Shown: positions 19,518-29,012, counted from the stretch's first letter. The stretch: DNA of 64,000 nucleotides from Plantibacter auratus (GCF_050587365.1 NZ_JBOBFV010000001.1:310001-374000); one strand, 5' to 3'. The notes: a model not told the origin generated them from the sequence alone. Numbers and translations are program-made.

Positions 19518-20654
19518 ATGCAGTCGACCGCGACGCCGCACGCCACCGCTCGAGCCGCCGACCCGACGTCTCGCCCGATCCGTGTCGTCTCGATCCCGGC
19601 CGCGCACCCCTACGTCGGCCGGGTCTCCGCCTCACCCGAGATCGACGTCCTGGACGATCCGCCGGTCGAGGGAGCGCCATCGGGCGTCTGGTGGCCCCCC
19701 GTGGCCCTCGATCCGAGCTGGATCCGCGACCACGCCGCCGATGCCGATCTCCTGCACATCCACTTCGGCACGGAGTCGTTCCCACCCGGACACGTGACCG
19801 CGTGCCTCGAGGCCGCGCACGAGGTCGGCTGGTCGGTCGTCTACACGGTGCACGACCTCGAGCACCCGCAGCTGGAGTACCAGGGGGCATACGAGGCGCA
19901 GCTCGACGAGCTCGTCCGTGGAGCGGACGCCCTGATCACCCTGACTCCTGGCGCCGCCGCCGGCATCCGGGAACATTGGGGCCGCGACGCCGTCGTGATC
20001 CCGCACCCGTCGCTCCTGTCGGATGACGTCACGGTTCCGCTCGTGTTGCCGTCGGCGGAGACGCGGGTCGGCGTCCACCTGAAGGACCTGCGCCCCAATG
20101 TCGATGCGGTCGGTGCCGTCACCACCCTCATCGACGCGGTCGAACGCCTGCGCCGCCGTGGAGCGGACGTCGTCGCAGAGGTCCGGATGCACCATGCGGT
20201 CCGGGATCCGGAGGCACGCGAGGCCGTCCGACGGCTTGTCGGCAGATCGGAAGCCGCGCTGCTCATCGAGCACGAGCGTCTCGACGACCTCGGACTCGCC
20301 ATCACACTCAGCCGCCTGGACGTCTGTCTCCTTCCGTACCGGCACGGCACGCACTCGGGTTGGCTCGAACTCTGCTGGGATCTCGGCGTGTCCGTCGCCG
20401 TCCCGTCCGGGATCGGAGCGTACCTCGAGCAGCATCCCGACGACACGGTCTCCGCGTACGACCTCGGGGACGGAGCGTCGCTCGAGCGTGCCGTCGGCGA
20501 GCTCCTCGAAGCGGATGGCGCGTCCCGAGCCGGTTCGGCCGGTCGGGGCGCGGCCGTCGCCGAGCGCCGCGCCCGGCGCGACGTCGACGACGCCGTCCGC
20601 GCAGCAGCACACGCCGAGCTGTACCGCCGCGTCATCGCCGAGCGCGCCTCGTGA
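19518..20654 (+). CDS. Glycosyltransferase, first gene of the rightward glycan operon
   Basis: The 378-residue protein begins with a Thr/Ala-rich stretch, then IRVVSIPAAHPYVGRV. The segments LLHIHFGTESFPPGHV and VVYTVHDLEHPQLEYQG are typical of GT-B enzymes related to family 4. The C-terminal donor-binding half contains VCLLPYRHGTHSGWLELCWDLG. The ATG at 19518 has CAGGGGA upstream and gives a normal length, although the frame is open from 19059. Its stop overlaps the next GTG by four bases (GTGA). It probably adds one sugar of a cell-surface glycan; the specificity is unknown. Confidence 0.8.
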   Translation: MQSTATPHATARAADPTSRPIRVVSIPAAHPYVGRVSASPEIDVLDDPPVEGAPSGVWWPPVALDPSWIRDHAADADLLHIHFGTESFPPGHVTACLEAAHEVGWSVVYTVHDLEHPQLEYQGAYEAQLDELVRGADALITLTPGAAAGIREHWGRDAVVIPHPSLLSDDVTVPLVLPSAETRVGVHLKDLRPNVDAVGAVTTLIDAVERLRRRGADVVAEVRMHHAVRDPEAREAVRRLVGRSEAALLIEHERLDDLGLAITLSRLDVCLLPYRHGTHSGWLELCWDLGVSVAVPSGIGAYLEQHPDDTVSAYDLGDGASLERAVGELLEADGASRAGSAGRGAAVAERRARRDVDDAVRAAAHAELYRRVIAERAS

Positions 20655-21793
20655 CGGCCGGTCCACGACTGCGCGTCGTCGTCATCGCCCCGCTGCGCTT
20701 CCCCATCCGTCGCCCGCACGCCGGCGGGCTCGAGTCCGCCGTGTGGTCGGAGGTCACCGCACTGCGCGCACGAGGTCACGAGGTGACGTTCATCGGCGTC
20801 CGCGGGTCCGACTTCGTCGAGCGCGGCAGCGTCTTCGAACTGCCGGAGTTGCGGTGGCCGCGCTGGTCCTCCCCCGACGACGAGCGGTATCCCCCAGGTC
20901 ACCTGACCCGATCCGTCCCGGCGTTGCGCCGCGCGCTCGAGGCGATCGCCGCTCGGCCAGGGCGATACGACGTCGTGTCCAACCACTGCCTGGACGCGCT
21001 CCCGGTGGAACTGGCACCTGAGTTGGGCGTCCCCATGATCACCACCCTGCACACGCCGGTCGACGAGGCCGTCGCCGCTGCCGCGAACCGGGCCGGTTCC
21101 GACGGCAGCCGGTTCCTGGCGGTGAGCGAGTTCACGAAGCGCACCTGGGCGACGGCCGGTGTCGAGTCCGACGTGCTCCTGAACGGCATCGATCCCGATG
21201 CCTGGCGAGCCGGCCGAGGCGGTGACGACCTCGTGTGGTTCGGACGGGTCGTCGCGGAGAAGGCTCCGCACCTCGCGGTCGACGTCGCCCGTCGACTGGG
21301 GCGACGGCTCGTCATCGCCGGTCGCGTGGGCGATCCGGTGTACGCCGAGCGCGTGCTGTCGCCGCTGCTGGGACGTGACGTCCGACATGTCGGGCCGCTC
21401 GACCCGACGCGACTCGCCACGCTCGTGGGGCGGAGCGCGGCAGCGGTCTCGACGCCGGCATGGGCCGAGCCGTTCGGTCTGGTCGCACCGGAGGCGCTGA
21501 TGACCGGGACCCCGGTGGTCAGCTTCGCCGTCGGCGGCGTGCCCGAGATCGCCCAGGCGAGCGTCGGTATGCAGGTCGTCGCACCAGGAGACCTGGCGGC
21601 CATGGCGGACCGCGTGGACGGGTTGATCCGGCAGTCGGAGCTCGACCGAGGGTTCCGCGCCTCGATCCGGGCATCCGCCCTCGCGCGGTTCTCGCTCGAC
21701 GCCAGGGTGGGCCGGCTCGAGGAGCACTTCGCCGCGCTCCTCGGCGACTCGCCCGAGCTCGGTTCCGGTCGCGTCGACGAGTTCAGCTCGTGA
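20651..21793 (+). CDS. Family 4 glycosyltransferase
   Basis: This 380-residue enzyme is a clear GT4. The acceptor-side motif PHAGGLESAVWSEVTALRARGHEV covers residues 18-41 (HAGGLESAVW within it). FLAVSEFTKRTW and NGIDPDAWR mark the domain junction, and the donor site has AEPFGLVAPEALMTGTPVVS with the EX7E pair. GTG at 20651 overlaps the previous stop, and the next gene's GTG overlaps its own stop. It probably transfers a hexose from a nucleotide sugar during surface-glycan assembly at the inner membrane face. Confidence 0.88.
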   Translation: MTAGPRLRVVVIAPLRFPIRRPHAGGLESAVWSEVTALRARGHEVTFIGVRGSDFVERGSVFELPELRWPRWSSPDDERYPPGHLTRSVPALRRALEAIAARPGRYDVVSNHCLDALPVELAPELGVPMITTLHTPVDEAVAAAANRAGSDGSRFLAVSEFTKRTWATAGVESDVLLNGIDPDAWRAGRGGDDLVWFGRVVAEKAPHLAVDVARRLGRRLVIAGRVGDPVYAERVLSPLLGRDVRHVGPLDPTRLATLVGRSAAAVSTPAWAEPFGLVAPEALMTGTPVVSFAVGGVPEIAQASVGMQVVAPGDLAAMADRVDGLIRQSELDRGFRASIRASALARFSLDARVGRLEEHFAALLGDSPELGSGRVDEFSS

Positions 21794-22824
21794 GGCCCCG
21801 CATCGGTTGGTACGTGCATCACCACGGACGGGGGCACGTGACACGTCTGCTCGCCGTCGCACCCCACCTCGACGCCGACATCGTCTGCTTCAGCTCGTTC
21901 CCGGCGCCGATGGGACTCCCCTCGAACTGTTCCTGGGTGGTGCTCGACCGGGACGACGACGTGCCGGACGGTGCGTCTCCCCCGGACGACTGCGATCCGA
22001 CCGCGGAGGGGCTGCTGCACTGGGCGCCGCTCGGTCACGCCGGTCACCGTGCTCGTCTTGCGACCATCGCCGCCGCCCTCGCGCAGCAGCAGATGGACGC
22101 GATGGTGGTGGACGTCTCCGTCGAGGTGGTGCTCCTCGCACGCCTGCTCGGCGTCCCCACCGTCGTCATGGCACAGCCGGGCCACCGCGACGACGAACCG
22201 CACGCGCTCGCCTTCCGCGCGGCGTCGACGATCATCGCCCCATGGCCTCACGGTGTGCTGCAGCTGGAGCACCTCCATCCCGTACGGGACAAGGTGGTGT
22301 ACACCGGCGGCATCAGTCGCTTCGAGGGTCGCGAGCGGACTGCCGCGGAAGCCGGGCGCAGCGGGGTCCTCCTCCTCGCCGGGGCCGGCGGCTCCTCGGT
22401 GTCGCAGGAAGCCGTGGAGGAGGCTTCCCACGCCAGCGGTCGCGTCTGGACCTCGCTCGGCACCGGTGCCGGGTCCGTCTGGACCGACGACCCGTGGGAC
22501 GCGCTCTGCCGGGCGGAGGTGGTGGTGTCGTGGGCCGGTCAGAACGCGATCGCCGATCTCGCCGTGGCCGGCGTCACGGCGGTCGTGGTCCCACAGGAGC
22601 GCCCGTTCGACGAGCAGGTGTCCACCGCCCGCGCACTCGAAGCCGCCGAGCTGGCGGTCGTGCGGTCGACCTGGCCCGACGCCCCAGACTGGAAGGGCAC
22701 CCTCGACCGCGCCTCGAAGCTCCAGCCCGACTGGTCTCGTTGGCAGGTTGCGGGTGCCGCCCGACGAGCAGCGGAGGCGATCGAGGCGGTCGCGGTCGGC
22801 GATCCCGCAGGGGGTGGACGATGA
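21790..22824 (+). CDS. GT28/MurG-like glycosyltransferase
   Basis: The 344-residue protein starts VRPRIGWYVHHHGRGHVTR, with the HGRGH-type glycine-rich loop of GT28/GT1 enzymes. Its donor-binding domain contains VVVSWAGQNAIADLAVAGV and VVPQERPFDEQ, as in MurG-like proteins. The GTG at 21790 overlaps the preceding stop (GTGA) and its stop overlaps the next ATG. It is shorter than MurG and has no division-cluster context. It is probably a glycan-assembly glycosyltransferase of unknown specificity. Confidence 0.82.
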   Translation: MRPRIGWYVHHHGRGHVTRLLAVAPHLDADIVCFSSFPAPMGLPSNCSWVVLDRDDDVPDGASPPDDCDPTAEGLLHWAPLGHAGHRARLATIAAALAQQQMDAMVVDVSVEVVLLARLLGVPTVVMAQPGHRDDEPHALAFRAASTIIAPWPHGVLQLEHLHPVRDKVVYTGGISRFEGRERTAAEAGRSGVLLLAGAGGSSVSQEAVEEASHASGRVWTSLGTGAGSVWTDDPWDALCRAEVVVSWAGQNAIADLAVAGVTAVVVPQERPFDEQVSTARALEAAELAVVRSTWPDAPDWKGTLDRASKLQPDWSRWQVAGAARRAAEAIEAVAVGDPAGGGR

Positions 22825-23702
22825 GGACGTCTGTCGTGACCCTGTGCTCTCGCCCCCGACTCGGACACCTCGAACGGCAGCTCGAGGCCGTCGGGGCGTC
22901 CATACCGACCTCGGGCGACGCGGTGGAGCGACTCGTCGTGTGGATCGGCGACGACGCACCCCCGACCCTCGACGCGGAGCTGACGGTCCACCTTCCACCG
23001 GGGTCCGACGGACTCCGTCTCGCGGCAGGCCGGAACGCCGGTGCAGCGCTCGCCATCGACCGTGGTGCAGACCTCATCGTGTTCCTCGACGCGGACTGCG
23101 TCCCCGGGCCGGCCCTGCTCGACCGATACCGTGAGGCGTCCGATCGCCACCCGGGCGCCGTCCTCTGCGGCCCGGTGACCTACCTGCAGCCAGGCGTGGA
23201 CGTCACCGACCGCCGCGCATTGGCGGCGGCGACGGCACCGCATGCGGCGAGACCGAACCCGGACGACGGCGCGGAGCGCGTCGCCTCCGAGGACGAGTAC
23301 CCGCTGTTCTGGTCGTTGTCCTTCGCGACGAGTGCGTCGACCTGGTCCCGGAGCGGAGGCTTCGACGAGGGGTACGAAGGGTACGGCGGAGAGGACACCG
23401 ACTTCGCGTTCACCCTGAGCGCGTCGCGGACACCCCTCGTGTGGGTCGGAGGCGCGCACGCCTACCACCAGCACCACGAGACGCAGCGCCCGCCCTGGCA
23501 GCACTTCGACGACATCCTCCGGAACGGCGCGCGGTTCGCCGACCGGTGGGGAACCTGGCCGATGACCGGTTGGCTGGAGGCGTTCGCTCAGGCTGGTGCA
23601 GTCCGACGGATCGGCGACGACTGGGTCCGGGTTCAGCCGACCGGCCCGAGCAGTCCGTCGACTGCGGCCACCAGCGCCGCGGCGACAGGCTCCGGCGCGT
23701 AA
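22821..23702 (+). CDS. Family 2-type glycosyltransferase (galactosyltransferase-like C-terminus)
   Basis: This 293-residue GT-A enzyme has the nucleotide-binding segment RLAAGRNAGAALAIDRGAD and the metal-binding DxD in FLDADCVPG near residue 91. The C-terminal GGFDEGYEGYGGEDTDF matches the Glyco_transf_7C type. It is the last of four overlapping rightward genes. Its final 23 codons, a Ser/Thr/Ala-rich tail, lie over the end of the oppositely oriented gene at 23633. That tail looks like a read-through extension and not a folded part. Confidence 0.85.
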   Translation: MRTSVVTLCSRPRLGHLERQLEAVGASIPTSGDAVERLVVWIGDDAPPTLDAELTVHLPPGSDGLRLAAGRNAGAALAIDRGADLIVFLDADCVPGPALLDRYREASDRHPGAVLCGPVTYLQPGVDVTDRRALAAATAPHAARPNPDDGAERVASEDEYPLFWSLSFATSASTWSRSGGFDEGYEGYGGEDTDFAFTLSASRTPLVWVGGAHAYHQHHETQRPPWQHFDDILRNGARFADRWGTWPMTGWLEAFAQAGAVRRIGDDWVRVQPTGPSSPSTAATSAAATGSGA

Positions 23703-24853
23703 CGATCGACGGACGCACGTGCGGTCGCGGCCCGCGTCAGGGCGTCCGACGGCGCGTCCAGCACCCTTCGAAGCGCTCGCGCAAGGGCTCCGTGGTCTCC
23801 TGGTGGCACCATGAGACAGTCGACGCCGTCCGTACAGAAGTCGTCGTACCCGCTCCCGGTGGTCACGACCAGCGGGGTCCCGATCGCCTTCGCCTCGAGT
23901 GCGACGTTGCCGAACCCCTCCCAGCGCGAGGGGCACATGACCACCGTCGCAGCTCCGACGGCCCGATAGAGCTCCGCTCCCGCCACATGCCCGAGCCACA
24001 CGACCCGGTCCCGTACCGACTCGGGCAGGATGGACAGCAGCGCCGTCAGGTCCGGTTCGAACCGCCGGTCACCGCTGGAACCGGCGAGGACGAGTCGGGC
24101 ATCGGGCTTCTGCCGGACGAGCAACGCGAACGCCTGAAACGCCTCCACGACACCCTTCCGCCGCTCGAGCCGGCCGAGGAAGAGCACGACCGGTTCCGCC
24201 CCGGTCGGCCACTGAGCCGGCAGCCCGGCGGTCGACGCGGCAACGCGGACGGCGTCGACGTCGATGCAGTTGCGCACGACGGCGGCCGGCGGCAGGGCGC
24301 CGAGCAGGTCCTTCGTGCGCGCGAGCATCGCGGTCGAGATCGCGACGAGCGCAGCAGACCGTCGGATCTGTCGGGTCTCGAGCGCGTCCTGGACGATCAC
24401 CGCGATGCGCCCTGCGACCGGCATGTCACTGAGGCGGAGTCCCGAGACGAGGTTGGAGAGACGAATGCTCGTGGCGAGGTTCGTCACGAGGGGCGCTGAA
24501 CGCGGCAGCGCCGATCCGAGGGCGCTCCACTCGGGCAGGAAGATCCGATCGTACGAACCGCGTCGGAACACCCGGCGGACGGTTCGGGCGCCGAGGAGCA
24601 TCCTGAGGACGCGTGGTGATCGACTGCCGTGCCGTACGGCGTCGATGAGACGGACGCCGTCGATGTCCGCGCCGACGGGCAGCTCGTCGTCCGAGCACAC
24701 GACGAGGTCGATCTCGACTCCCGAGCGGACGAGGGCGGGAAGGAGCGCGGCGTAGTGCCGTCCGATCCCGCCCGTGTAGCTCGTGAGCCCCGCATACTCG
24801 GTCGCGGCCACGAGCCAGCGCTGCCGTCGTGGACCACGCGGGACGTCACTCAC
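23633..24853 (-). CDS. Family 4 glycosyltransferase
   Basis: This 406-residue GT4 enzyme has the acceptor-side motif TGGIGRHYAALLPALVRSG and VVRNCIDVDAV. Its donor domain has VLFLGRLERRKGVVEAFQA and the EX7E region SRWEGFGNVALEAKAIGTP. I place the start at GTG 24853, which overlaps the upstream stop as GTGA; a GTG at 24877 is the alternative. It is the last gene of the leftward glycan operon and overlaps the rightward operon by 70 bases tail to tail. Sugar specificity is unknown. Confidence 0.88.
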   Translation of the reverse strand: MSDVPRGPRRQRWLVAATEYAGLTSYTGGIGRHYAALLPALVRSGVEIDLVVCSDDELPVGADIDGVRLIDAVRHGSRSPRVLRMLLGARTVRRVFRRGSYDRIFLPEWSALGSALPRSAPLVTNLATSIRLSNLVSGLRLSDMPVAGRIAVIVQDALETRQIRRSAALVAISTAMLARTKDLLGALPPAAVVRNCIDVDAVRVAASTAGLPAQWPTGAEPVVLFLGRLERRKGVVEAFQAFALLVRQKPDARLVLAGSSGDRRFEPDLTALLSILPESVRDRVVWLGHVAGAELYRAVGAATVVMCPSRWEGFGNVALEAKAIGTPLVVTTGSGYDDFCTDGVDCLMVPPGDHGALARALRRVLDAPSDALTRAATARASVDRYAPEPVAAALVAAVDGLLGPVG

Positions 24854-26538
24854 CGGTATCGCCTCGGCACCGTCCACCAGGAACCGAACTCCGTGTTGTA
24901 CCGCTCCGGGTCGAACGGACTCTCGCCACCGGCGGGGTAGCTCGTCAGCTCACCGAACACGATGCGGTCGCCGAGGTCGTACAGGTCCACGCGGACGAAG
25001 TCGGTGTCGGCGGCCAGGCGCTCGGCCAGGTCGATCATCTCGTCGAGCCGTTCGGGCGCCGACGGTTCCGGGTCGGCCCACGCGGGTCCACCACTGAGTG
25101 GCAGGTGCCGCCAATCCGGCAGGAAGAAGTCCTGGGTCCGGCGTCCGAACCTGCCGGAGTCGAGCTGGATGTACCGGCAGCGCCCGTGGAAGACGAAGAA
25201 CTTGAGGTCGTCGGGGATCCCGGCATCCGGTCCCTCCAGCAGCTCCTCGACGATGATCCTGCGCGGCACCCGTCCGTACACCCACTCGCGGTTCGGTCCC
25301 TGACCGTACAACTGGGACACCCAGCCGTTCGCGAGTTCGACGATTCGATCGCGATCCACCTTCTCCGGTCGGACGTGCCGGTACTCCCAGCTCCCCGCCT
25401 CGGTCGGCAGACGGGCATCGGGTCGGGCGGACGACGAGACGACGATGGCCGCCCCGCTGCCGTGCGTTGGCTTGACGACGTAGGACTCCGGGAGCTCCAG
25501 GTCCCGCAGCTCATGCGGGTCGTCGAGGATCCCGTACACGCGCGGGAGCAGGTGCGGACCGATCCGCGAAGCCACGAGATCCCGCACGGCGGCCTTGTCC
25601 GCGAAGGTGACGATGAGCGGACGACGGTCGCGGAGCATCTTGTACCGGACCTTCTCCCGGAAGGTGACCGGCCGGCGCGTCCGCCAGAGCCGGACGGCGC
25701 GCACCAGCCGGCTCCGCTCCCGCCACGGCACCGTCCGCGGCGCGCTCGTCGCATCGGGGAGGGCGGCGCGCAGGCGGCAGCTGCGATGGAACCACCGGAC
25801 GGCGGGCAGGTCCTCCGGCCAGTGCACACGCAGGGTGGTCCAGCCCCGACGCATCCGGAGAGCGAGCGAACCGGCATCGGTGAACGGGCGCATCGAGATC
25901 CCCATCCCGAGCGACCGGTCGTAGCGCACGCGTCGGTGGAGACCCAGATGGGCCGAGACGTCCAGATCGTCGTGCAGTTCCGCATCCTCGCGGTGCACCG
26001 CCTCGGCGATCTGGCCCCACGTCGCGCGCCGGATCGCACAGTTGGACCCGAAGATCGGGACCTGGGCGAGGGCGGCCCCGACGAAGAGCCGGTACGCCCC
26101 GAGGTAGAGGCCGGCGAGCGGTGCACGGAGCAGGCGCGGACCGTCGATGAAGACGGCGGGGCCCGTGAGCGCTTCCAACTCCGGATCCATCGCGAACGCG
26201 TCGGTGATCCGGGTCACCCAGTCCGGTGGCGGCACGCAGTCCGCGTCGAGTCTCGCCACGACCGTCGCGGTCGCATGGTCGAAGCCGGCTGCGTTCGCCG
26301 CGGGGATGCCGGGCATCGGCTCATCGATGAGGACCGCGTCGTACCGCTCGGCGATGGCCGCGACCTCGGCGCGATCGCGGCTGCCGTTGTCGACGACGAT
26401 GATCGATGCGGGTCCGGTGTGCTGCGCGCGCAGCGAGCGCAGGCAGCGTCGGAGGAGTGCGGCGTCGTCCTTGACCGGAACGACCACGTCCACGGTCACG
26501 AGCGGGTGGGCCGCGGTCTCGAGCGTCTCGACCGTCAT
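24850..26538 (-). CDS. Fusion: family 2 glycosyltransferase plus TupA-like ATP-grasp
   Basis: The 562-residue protein joins two enzymes. Residues about 10-240 are a GT2 domain: TVDVVVPVKDDAALLRRCL, VVDNGSRDRAEV, the metal-binding RLDADCVPPPDW, and HREDAELHDDLDVSAHLG. Residues about 290-562 resemble TupA-like ATP-grasp enzymes: ESYVVKPTHGSGAAIVVSS, VEELLEGPDAGIPDDLKFF, DSGRFGRRTQDF and DFVRVDLYDLGDRIVFGEL. TupA is linked to teichuronopeptide synthesis, so the protein may both extend a glycan and ligate an amino acid or similar carboxylate; this is inference. It overlaps both neighbours by four bases. Confidence 0.85.
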   Translation of the reverse strand: MTVETLETAAHPLVTVDVVVPVKDDAALLRRCLRSLRAQHTGPASIIVVDNGSRDRAEVAAIAERYDAVLIDEPMPGIPAANAAGFDHATATVVARLDADCVPPPDWVTRITDAFAMDPELEALTGPAVFIDGPRLLRAPLAGLYLGAYRLFVGAALAQVPIFGSNCAIRRATWGQIAEAVHREDAELHDDLDVSAHLGLHRRVRYDRSLGMGISMRPFTDAGSLALRMRRGWTTLRVHWPEDLPAVRWFHRSCRLRAALPDATSAPRTVPWRERSRLVRAVRLWRTRRPVTFREKVRYKMLRDRRPLIVTFADKAAVRDLVASRIGPHLLPRVYGILDDPHELRDLELPESYVVKPTHGSGAAIVVSSSARPDARLPTEAGSWEYRHVRPEKVDRDRIVELANGWVSQLYGQGPNREWVYGRVPRRIIVEELLEGPDAGIPDDLKFFVFHGRCRYIQLDSGRFGRRTQDFFLPDWRHLPLSGGPAWADPEPSAPERLDEMIDLAERLAADTDFVRVDLYDLGDRIVFGELTSYPAGGESPFDPERYNTEFGSWWTVPRRYR

Positions 26539-27218
26539 GCGTCTCGCCCATCCGCCAGCAGCTGTGCCTCCGCGAACACCCGCGGGTGGGCGAGGATGCG
26601 GAAGTGGCCGCCGGTGTCGAGTTCCACGTTCTTGGCGCCGTCGAGTCGGCTGCCGCCCGGGATGTGCGGATCGAAGCGCCCGTAGACGGAGACGATCCTC
26701 GGATTGACGGTCGCCTCTCGGGAGAGCGCGAGGATCGTCGGGTCGTCGGGGGTGAAGATGCGCAGGCTCGGGAGGAGCATGAGCCTCGCGTACCGCGATC
26801 CGGCGAACGGCGCCGCGACGGCGAGCATCCCGGCGATCCGGGCTCCACCGCCGCCGAGCGACATGACGTACTTGCCGACGAGCCCGCCCTTGCTGTGCGC
26901 GAGGAGGACGACGTCGCCGAGCCCGTTCGCCTCGAGGTAGTCGGCGACGAGTCGTGCCGCCACGGGGACCGTGCGGTCGTTGCGTCCGAGCGGGTCGATC
27001 ACGTGTATCGGGTGCCCGTCGTCGTGGAGTCGGCGGATGAGCGGCTCGAGGAACCGCCAGGTCTCGTAGACGCCCGGAAGGACGACGATCGGTGACCGGT
27101 CGCCGGACAGGAAGTCGTGCGGGTCTGTGCGGCTGACGAAGGCCCGGACCTGCCAGACGAGTGCGTAGGTGTAGTCGCGCGCCCACCACCCGAGGGTCCG
27201 CAGCGCCGAACGGATCAC
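26535..27218 (-). CDS. Alpha/beta hydrolase (lipase/esterase-like)
   Basis: The 227-residue protein has the alpha/beta-hydrolase signature PIVVLPGVYETW, with oxyanion region. The nucleophile elbow is LLAHSKGGLVGKY, the acid lies in VYGRFDPHIPGG, and the base is the His of TGGHFRILAHP. It is close to small class-2-type lipases or esterases. The GTG at 27218 is chosen for its GGGGA ribosome binding site; the frame runs open to 27548. It is the first gene of the leftward glycan operon (ATGA overlap with the next gene), so it may modify or release a lipid-linked glycan, though that is a guess. Confidence 0.8.
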   Translation of the reverse strand: MIRSALRTLGWWARDYTYALVWQVRAFVSRTDPHDFLSGDRSPIVVLPGVYETWRFLEPLIRRLHDDGHPIHVIDPLGRNDRTVPVAARLVADYLEANGLGDVVLLAHSKGGLVGKYVMSLGGGGARIAGMLAVAAPFAGSRYARLMLLPSLRIFTPDDPTILALSREATVNPRIVSVYGRFDPHIPGGSRLDGAKNVELDTGGHFRILAHPRVFAEAQLLADGRDA

Positions 27219-27463
27219 CGACGATCCCCGTTCGCGCGGCTCAACCGTCTCCTCGCAGGACCTCGGGGCATCGCTCTGTTCCCATGTCCTCACCGTAACC
27301 GGACCACCCGGCGTGACCCTGGACCTTGACAGCGGCCGGACCGGGCCCGGGCGGATCGGGACCGTCGATGCCCGGCGTGGCTCACCACGGGTCCGGTGCG
27401 CTGATAATCTGGCAGCTGCGGTGGCCTCGGGGTGTTCGTGTGCCCGGACGATCGAGGAGTGCA

Positions 27464-29011
27464 GTGGGAGAGATCGACGGAGAGTTCGGCCGCGTCCGGG
27501 ACGCGCTGGAGCGTCCTGCGATCCGGCTGCTGAGCCGGCCGACGGCACCCGCTGTCGTGGCGATCTTCCGCACCACGTTCGGCCGCGACGTCCAGTTCGT
27601 CGCAGCGGACCGCTTCCATCTGCAGGTCGAGGAGTACCTCGGCGAACTCGCGGCTCGCGGTGCGCGGATCCCGGCGGGCGGCGACGAACGCGGTGGCGGA
27701 CGGACCCTTTGCCGGGAGTGGGTGCACGACCAGTGGCTCGTCCGGACGAGCACCGACGACGGCGAGGAGCAGTACTCGCTCACCTCGCACGCGCTCGAAG
27801 CGGTCTCGCTCGTCGACGGCCTCGCACACGACCGCGCCCTCATCAGTGAGTCGCGCCTGACCATGATCCTCGACTCCGTGCGCCGATGGGCGCTGCAGGC
27901 CGACCCGGACCGTGACGAGCATCTGCGTCGCATCGACGCGCAGCTCGCCGAGCTCCAGGCGGAACGCGAACGGGTGGCGGCCGGCGGCACCGTCGTCGCG
28001 GCGAGCGACGACCGGATGCAGGACGGCTACGCGAACATCGCCGACCTCATCCGTCAGCTCCCGAGTGACTTCCGCCGGGTCGAGGAGTCGGTCATCGCGA
28101 TGCACCGGCGGATCGTCGAGGACTTCCGGAACGACACCCGTCCGATCGGCGAGATCCTCGACGACTACCTCAGGCGCACCGACGAGCTGATGACGGCGAC
28201 GGCCGAGGGTCGGGCCTTCGAGGGCGCTTTCGAGCTCCTCCGCAACGACGATCTGCTGCAGGACCTCAAGCGCGACCTCTCCACGATCCTCGACCACCCC
28301 TTCTCGTCCAGGCTCGGGCCCGCGGAGCTCCGTGGCTTCCGGGGTGCCGTCGGGATCATCCGACAGGGGATCGACGACGTGCTCGCGCAGCGTCGGCGGC
28401 TCACCGCGACGCTCCGCGACCACATCGTGCATCACGACGTCGTGCAGGACCGCGAACTCGACACGACCCTGCGTGCACTGAACCAGCGCCTCGGCATCTG
28501 GATGCGGACCGCGGGACCACGCGCCACCGTCGACCTGCCGCTCCTCCCGGAGACCATCGACATCGAGCACCTGCGCGAGCGGTTCTACGATCCGGACGTC
28601 GAGGTCGCTCCGCCGCCGATCGCGACGTCCGTCGAACGGACCGACGGCGCGGCGATGTCGCTCGACACCCTCCGGTCGCAGGGCGGTCCGCTCCTCGACG
28701 AGCTCCGGGCCGGACTCCTCGACGCGGTGACCTCCGGTGCCGAGGATGCCCATGCGGCGTTCTCCGGGCTCGATCCGGAACTCCGACGACCGGTGGAGCT
28801 GTTCGGCCTCGTCCACCTCATGACCCAGCTGGGCACGTACGACGAGCAGGCACCACGCCGCCGCTACGAGACGGTCCGTCCGGACGGGACGACCACCGCG
28901 TTCGAACTTCCGGCCTTCCCGCTCGGTGAGGCCGGTGTCGCAGCGCTGACGCGAGCGACGACGACCACGACCACTGCTCCGGCCGACCAGGCCCGGCGCG
29001 GAACGGAATGA
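27464..29011 (+). CDS. jetA: JetA-like (DUF3375) kleisin subunit of a Wadjet/Mks condensin
   Basis: The 515-residue protein is a DUF3375 protein, the JetA (MksF-like) kleisin of Wadjet SMC complexes. Recognisable parts are RPAIRLLSRPTAP and FRTTFGRDVQFVAADRFH at the N-terminus. They are followed by a winged-helix-like segment, a helical middle with QLAELQAERERVAAGG, and a long helical C-terminal half. Wadjet recognises and cleaves closed circular plasmids; MksBEF relatives act in chromosome organisation. GTG at 27464 follows GAGGAG. It leads a jetA-jetB-jetC operon with one base between jetA and jetB. The 245 bases upstream are non-coding, with no convincing promoter. Confidence 0.85.
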   Translation: MGEIDGEFGRVRDALERPAIRLLSRPTAPAVVAIFRTTFGRDVQFVAADRFHLQVEEYLGELAARGARIPAGGDERGGGRTLCREWVHDQWLVRTSTDDGEEQYSLTSHALEAVSLVDGLAHDRALISESRLTMILDSVRRWALQADPDRDEHLRRIDAQLAELQAERERVAAGGTVVAASDDRMQDGYANIADLIRQLPSDFRRVEESVIAMHRRIVEDFRNDTRPIGEILDDYLRRTDELMTATAEGRAFEGAFELLRNDDLLQDLKRDLSTILDHPFSSRLGPAELRGFRGAVGIIRQGIDDVLAQRRRLTATLRDHIVHHDVVQDRELDTTLRALNQRLGIWMRTAGPRATVDLPLLPETIDIEHLRERFYDPDVEVAPPPIATSVERTDGAAMSLDTLRSQGGPLLDELRAGLLDAVTSGAEDAHAAFSGLDPELRRPVELFGLVHLMTQLGTYDEQAPRRRYETVRPDGTTTAFELPAFPLGEAGVAALTRATTTTTTAPADQARRGTE

Positions 29012-29012
29012 C

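Noticed and set aside
27403..27408. GATAAT as the -10 of the jet operon
   Set aside because: There is no recognisable -35 at 16-19 bases, and a single AT-rich hexamer in a 245-base gap is weak evidence.
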